This document shows, piece by piece, positions 62,013 through 64,000 of a stretch of DNA of 64,000 nucleotides. The number at the start of each line of letters is the position of its first letter. The first letter of the stretch is position 1. This stretch comes from Streptococcus mitis (GTDB lineage Bacteria; Bacillota; Bacilli; Lactobacillales; Streptococcaceae), in contig NZ_PKIE01000001.1 in NCBI RefSeq assembly GCF_002860865.1, positions 310,001 to 374,000 on the forward strand, in the 5' to 3' direction. A model generated the notes under the pieces. It did not search any database. It had not been told where the DNA came from and saw only the letters and a list, made by a program, of their open reading frames with translations. The position numbers were made by a program, and so were the translations under genes.

Positions 62013-62738
62013 ATGAATGTAAATCAGATTGTACGGATTATTCCTACTTTAAAAGTTAATAATAGAAAATTAAATGAAACATTTTATATAGAAACCCTTG
62101 GCATGAAGGCCTTGTTAGAAGAATCAGCCTTTCTGTCACTAGGTGATCAAACAGGTCTAGAAAAGCTGATTTTAGAAGAAGCTCCAAGTATGCGCACTCG
62201 TAAGGTAGAGGGAAGTAAGAAACTAGCTAGATTGATTATCAAGGTGGAAAATCCCTTGGAAATCGAAGAACTCTTATCTAAAACAGATTCAATTCATCAA
62301 TTATATAAAGGTCAAAACGGCTATGCTTTTGAAATTTACTCTCCAGAAGATGATTTGGTTTTGATTCATGCGGAAGATGATAGAGAAAGTCTAGTAGAAG
62401 TAGAAGAAAATCCTGAATTTCAAACAGATCTGGAGTCAATTTCTTTAAGTAAATTTGAAATTTCTATGGAATTACACCTCCCAACGGATGTAGATAGTTT
62501 CTTGGAACTATCTGAAATTGGGGCGTCACTTGATTTTATCCCAGCACAGGGGCAGGATTTGACTGTGGACAATACGGTTACTTGGGACTTATCTATGCTC
62601 AAGTTCTTGGTCAATGAATTAGACATAGCAAGTCTTCGTAAGAAGTTTGAGTCTACAGAATATTTTATTCCTAAGTCTGAAAAATTCTTCCTTGGTAAAG
62701 ATAGAAATAATGTTGAATTGTGGTTTGAAGAAGTATGA
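62013..62738 (+). CDS. cppA: CppA-family protein
   Basis: A 241-residue cytosolic protein of the CppA family, with a glyoxalase-like N-terminal half (RIIPTLKVNNRKLNETFYIE, TLGMKALLEESAFLSLGD) and a second half with a similar fold. Streptococcal CppA was first described as a complement C3-degrading protein, but it has no export signal and the fold does not suggest a protease. GGAGGA precedes the ATG. It overlaps the next gene by four bases. Confidence 0.9.
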   Translation: MNVNQIVRIIPTLKVNNRKLNETFYIETLGMKALLEESAFLSLGDQTGLEKLILEEAPSMRTRKVEGSKKLARLIIKVENPLEIEELLSKTDSIHQLYKGQNGYAFEIYSPEDDLVLIHAEDDRESLVEVEENPEFQTDLESISLSKFEISMELHLPTDVDSFLELSEIGASLDFIPAQGQDLTVDNTVTWDLSMLKFLVNELDIASLRKKFESTEYFIPKSEKFFLGKDRNNVELWFEEV

Positions 62739-63670
62739 AGTGGACCAAGATTATTAAAAAAATAGAAGAACAAATCGAGGCAGGGATTTATCCCGGAGCC
62801 TCTTTTGCGTATTTTAAGGACCATAAATGGACGGAGTTCTATATTGGCCAGAGTGACCCAGAGCATGGCTTGCAGACTGAGGCAGGACTAGTTTATGACC
62901 TAGCTAGTGTCAGCAAGGTTGTTGGGGTTGGTACTGTTTTTACTTTTTTGTGGGAAAAAGGTCAATTGGATATTGACAGACCGGTAACAGATTTTTTAGC
63001 TGAGAGTGATTATCCAGACATCACTATTCGCCAGCTCTTGACTCACGCAACAGATCTTGATCCGTTTATTCCCAATCGTGATCTTTTAACAGCACCTGAA
63101 TTAAAGGAAGCGATGTTTCATCTTAACAGACGAAGTCAGCCAGCCTTTCTTTATTCGGATGTCCATTTTTTACTTTTGGGCTTTATTTTGGAAAGAATCT
63201 TTGATAAGGATTTGGATGAGATTTTACAGGAACAAGTTTGGAATCCTTGGAGAATGACGGAAACCCAATTTGGTCCTATTGAGCTTGCTGTTCCAACAGT
63301 TAGAGGTGTAGAGGCTGGCATGGTACATGATCCCAAGGCTCGACTCCTGGGCAGACATGCAGGTAGTGCTGGTTTATTTTCGACTGTAAAGGATTTACAA
63401 ATCTTTTTAGAACACTATTTAGCAGATGATTTTGCAAGAAATTTGAGTCAAAATTTTTCTCCTTTGGATGACAAGGAACGTTCTTTGGCATGGAATTTGG
63501 AAGGAGATTGGCTAGACCATACGGGCTATACAGGTACCTTTATCATGTGGAATCGTCAGAAGCAAGAAGTGGCTATTTTCCTATCGAATCGTACCTATGA
63601 AAAGGATGAGCGTGCTCAATGGATTTTAGACCGCAACCAAGTGATGGACTTGATTCGTAAAGAAGAGTAA
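62735..63670 (+). CDS. Beta-lactamase/penicillin-binding-fold serine hydrolase
   Basis: A 311-residue protein of the class C beta-lactamase/esterase superfamily. The SxxK motif appears as SVSK in YDLASVSKVVG, the Tyr motif as YSD in FLYSDVHFLLLG, and the third as HTG in DHTGYTGTFIMW. No signal peptide is seen, so it may be a cytosolic esterase or peptidase rather than a beta-lactamase. Start overlaps cppA's stop (ATGA). Confidence 0.88.
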   Translation: MKWTKIIKKIEEQIEAGIYPGASFAYFKDHKWTEFYIGQSDPEHGLQTEAGLVYDLASVSKVVGVGTVFTFLWEKGQLDIDRPVTDFLAESDYPDITIRQLLTHATDLDPFIPNRDLLTAPELKEAMFHLNRRSQPAFLYSDVHFLLLGFILERIFDKDLDEILQEQVWNPWRMTETQFGPIELAVPTVRGVEAGMVHDPKARLLGRHAGSAGLFSTVKDLQIFLEHYLADDFARNLSQNFSPLDDKERSLAWNLEGDWLDHTGYTGTFIMWNRQKQEVAIFLSNRTYEKDERAQWILDRNQVMDLIRKEE

Positions 63671-63678
63671 GGAGAGAC

Positions 63679-64000
63679 ATGTCAAATAGTTTAAAAGGAA
63701 CTCTATTAACAGTTGTGGCTGGTATTGCTTGGGGCTTGTCCGGAACGAGTGGCCAATACCTGATGGCACACGGAATTTCGGCTCTGGTTTTGACCAACTT
63801 GCGTCTTTTAATCGCTGGTGGAATTCTCATGCTCTTGGCTTATGCCACTGCAAAGGATAAAATGCTGGCCTTTTTAAAGGATAGAAAGAGTTTACTGTCT
63901 CTTCTTATTTTTGCTCTGATTGGACTTTTTCTCAACCAATTCGCTTATCTTACTGCTATTCAGGAAACCAATGCAGGTACCGCGACTGTACTTCAGTATG
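63679..64000 (+). CDS. EamA/DMT-family transporter (5' part)
   Basis: An open frame starts at 63679 behind AAGGAGAG and runs off the right edge. It reads SLKGTLLTVVAGIAWGLSG, then LRLLIAGGILMLLA, then LIGLFLNQFAYLTAIQETNAG, three transmembrane segments with the repeated pattern of the drug/metabolite transporter superfamily. It is in the same direction as cppA and the hydrolase and probably in their operon. Confidence 0.88.
   Translation, partial: MSNSLKGTLLTVVAGIAWGLSGTSGQYLMAHGISALVLTNLRLLIAGGILMLLAYATAKDKMLAFLKDRKSLLSLLIFALIGLFLNQFAYLTAIQETNAGTATVLQY

Noticed and set aside
1..64000. CRISPR array, tRNA or rRNA genes, complete insertion sequence, prophage
   Set aside because: No regularly spaced repeats, no cloverleaf, no rRNA sequence and no transposase or phage gene were seen.

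Overview
The window is a low-GC streptococcal chromosome segment of the mitis group (S. mitis, S. pseudopneumoniae or S. pneumoniae). Nearly every housekeeping protein reads like its pneumococcal counterpart, the gene order is largely pneumococcal, and five BOX elements with the A and C (or A, B and C) modules lie between genes. A lectinolysin-type cytolysin, a lectin-carrying lipase and a divergent ParC C-terminus favour S. mitis over S. pneumoniae. This is a judgement from memory of gene order and families; no search was run.

Layout. 1-4.7 kb: end of holA, then sodA, a YutD-like gene, and rlmN-vanZ-ABC-F. 4.7-10.1 kb is accessory and eroded: a cyclophilin lipoprotein whose tail lies in a BOX element, a frameshifted gene, a two-gene HTH/membrane unit with twin palindromic operators, a possible csRNA, a cadD-cadC cadmium unit with a clear promoter and operator, a broken HTH gene and another gene remnant. 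10.1-15.1 kb: rpsP-khpA-mazG-like, a hydrolase, rimM-trmD-ATP-cone, a PC4-like protein and bioY under a BirA-type operator. 15.2-18.9 kb is a lactococcin 972-family bacteriocin operon that begins with a decayed bacteriocin-like reading frame. 19-32 kb: gor, a MacB-like efflux operon, metG, a hemolysin III-like/DUF1836 pair, ogt, an ArsC-like protein, an amino-acid ABC transporter and trxB.

32.3-52.2 kb is dominated by nucleoside salvage in two blocks: rpiA-deoB-DUF1697-punA and then deoD; and pdp-deoC-cdd-pnrA plus a three-gene nucleoside ABC transporter. Imported nucleosides are phosphorolysed by PunA, DeoD and Pdp, the pentose phosphates are isomerised by DeoB and cleaved by DeoC or interconverted by RpiA. 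Inserted between punA and a partial second copy of punA is a 910-residue secreted protein: a calcium-repeat segment, a class 3-like lipase domain, two fucolectin (F-type lectin) domains, and the membrane-binding domain 4 of a cholesterol-dependent cytolysin. 52-59 kb holds plsY, parE, an ANT(6)-like gene, a RelA/SpoT-like gene and parC. 59.6-61.7 kb encodes lectinolysin, which shares the lectin and domain 4 modules with the lipase. cppA, a beta-lactamase-fold hydrolase and the start of an EamA transporter close the window.

Most striking: (1) the lipase-lectin-lectin-domain 4 fusion, which looks like a cytolysin whose pore-forming part is replaced by a lipase; (2) a structured leader with compensatory base changes that immediately precedes both deoD and parC, neither of which has a Shine-Dalgarno sequence, and which is tandemly duplicated before deoD; (3) a ComE-box-like tandem repeat between gor and the efflux operon; (4) the decayed bacteriocin gene overlapping the intact one.
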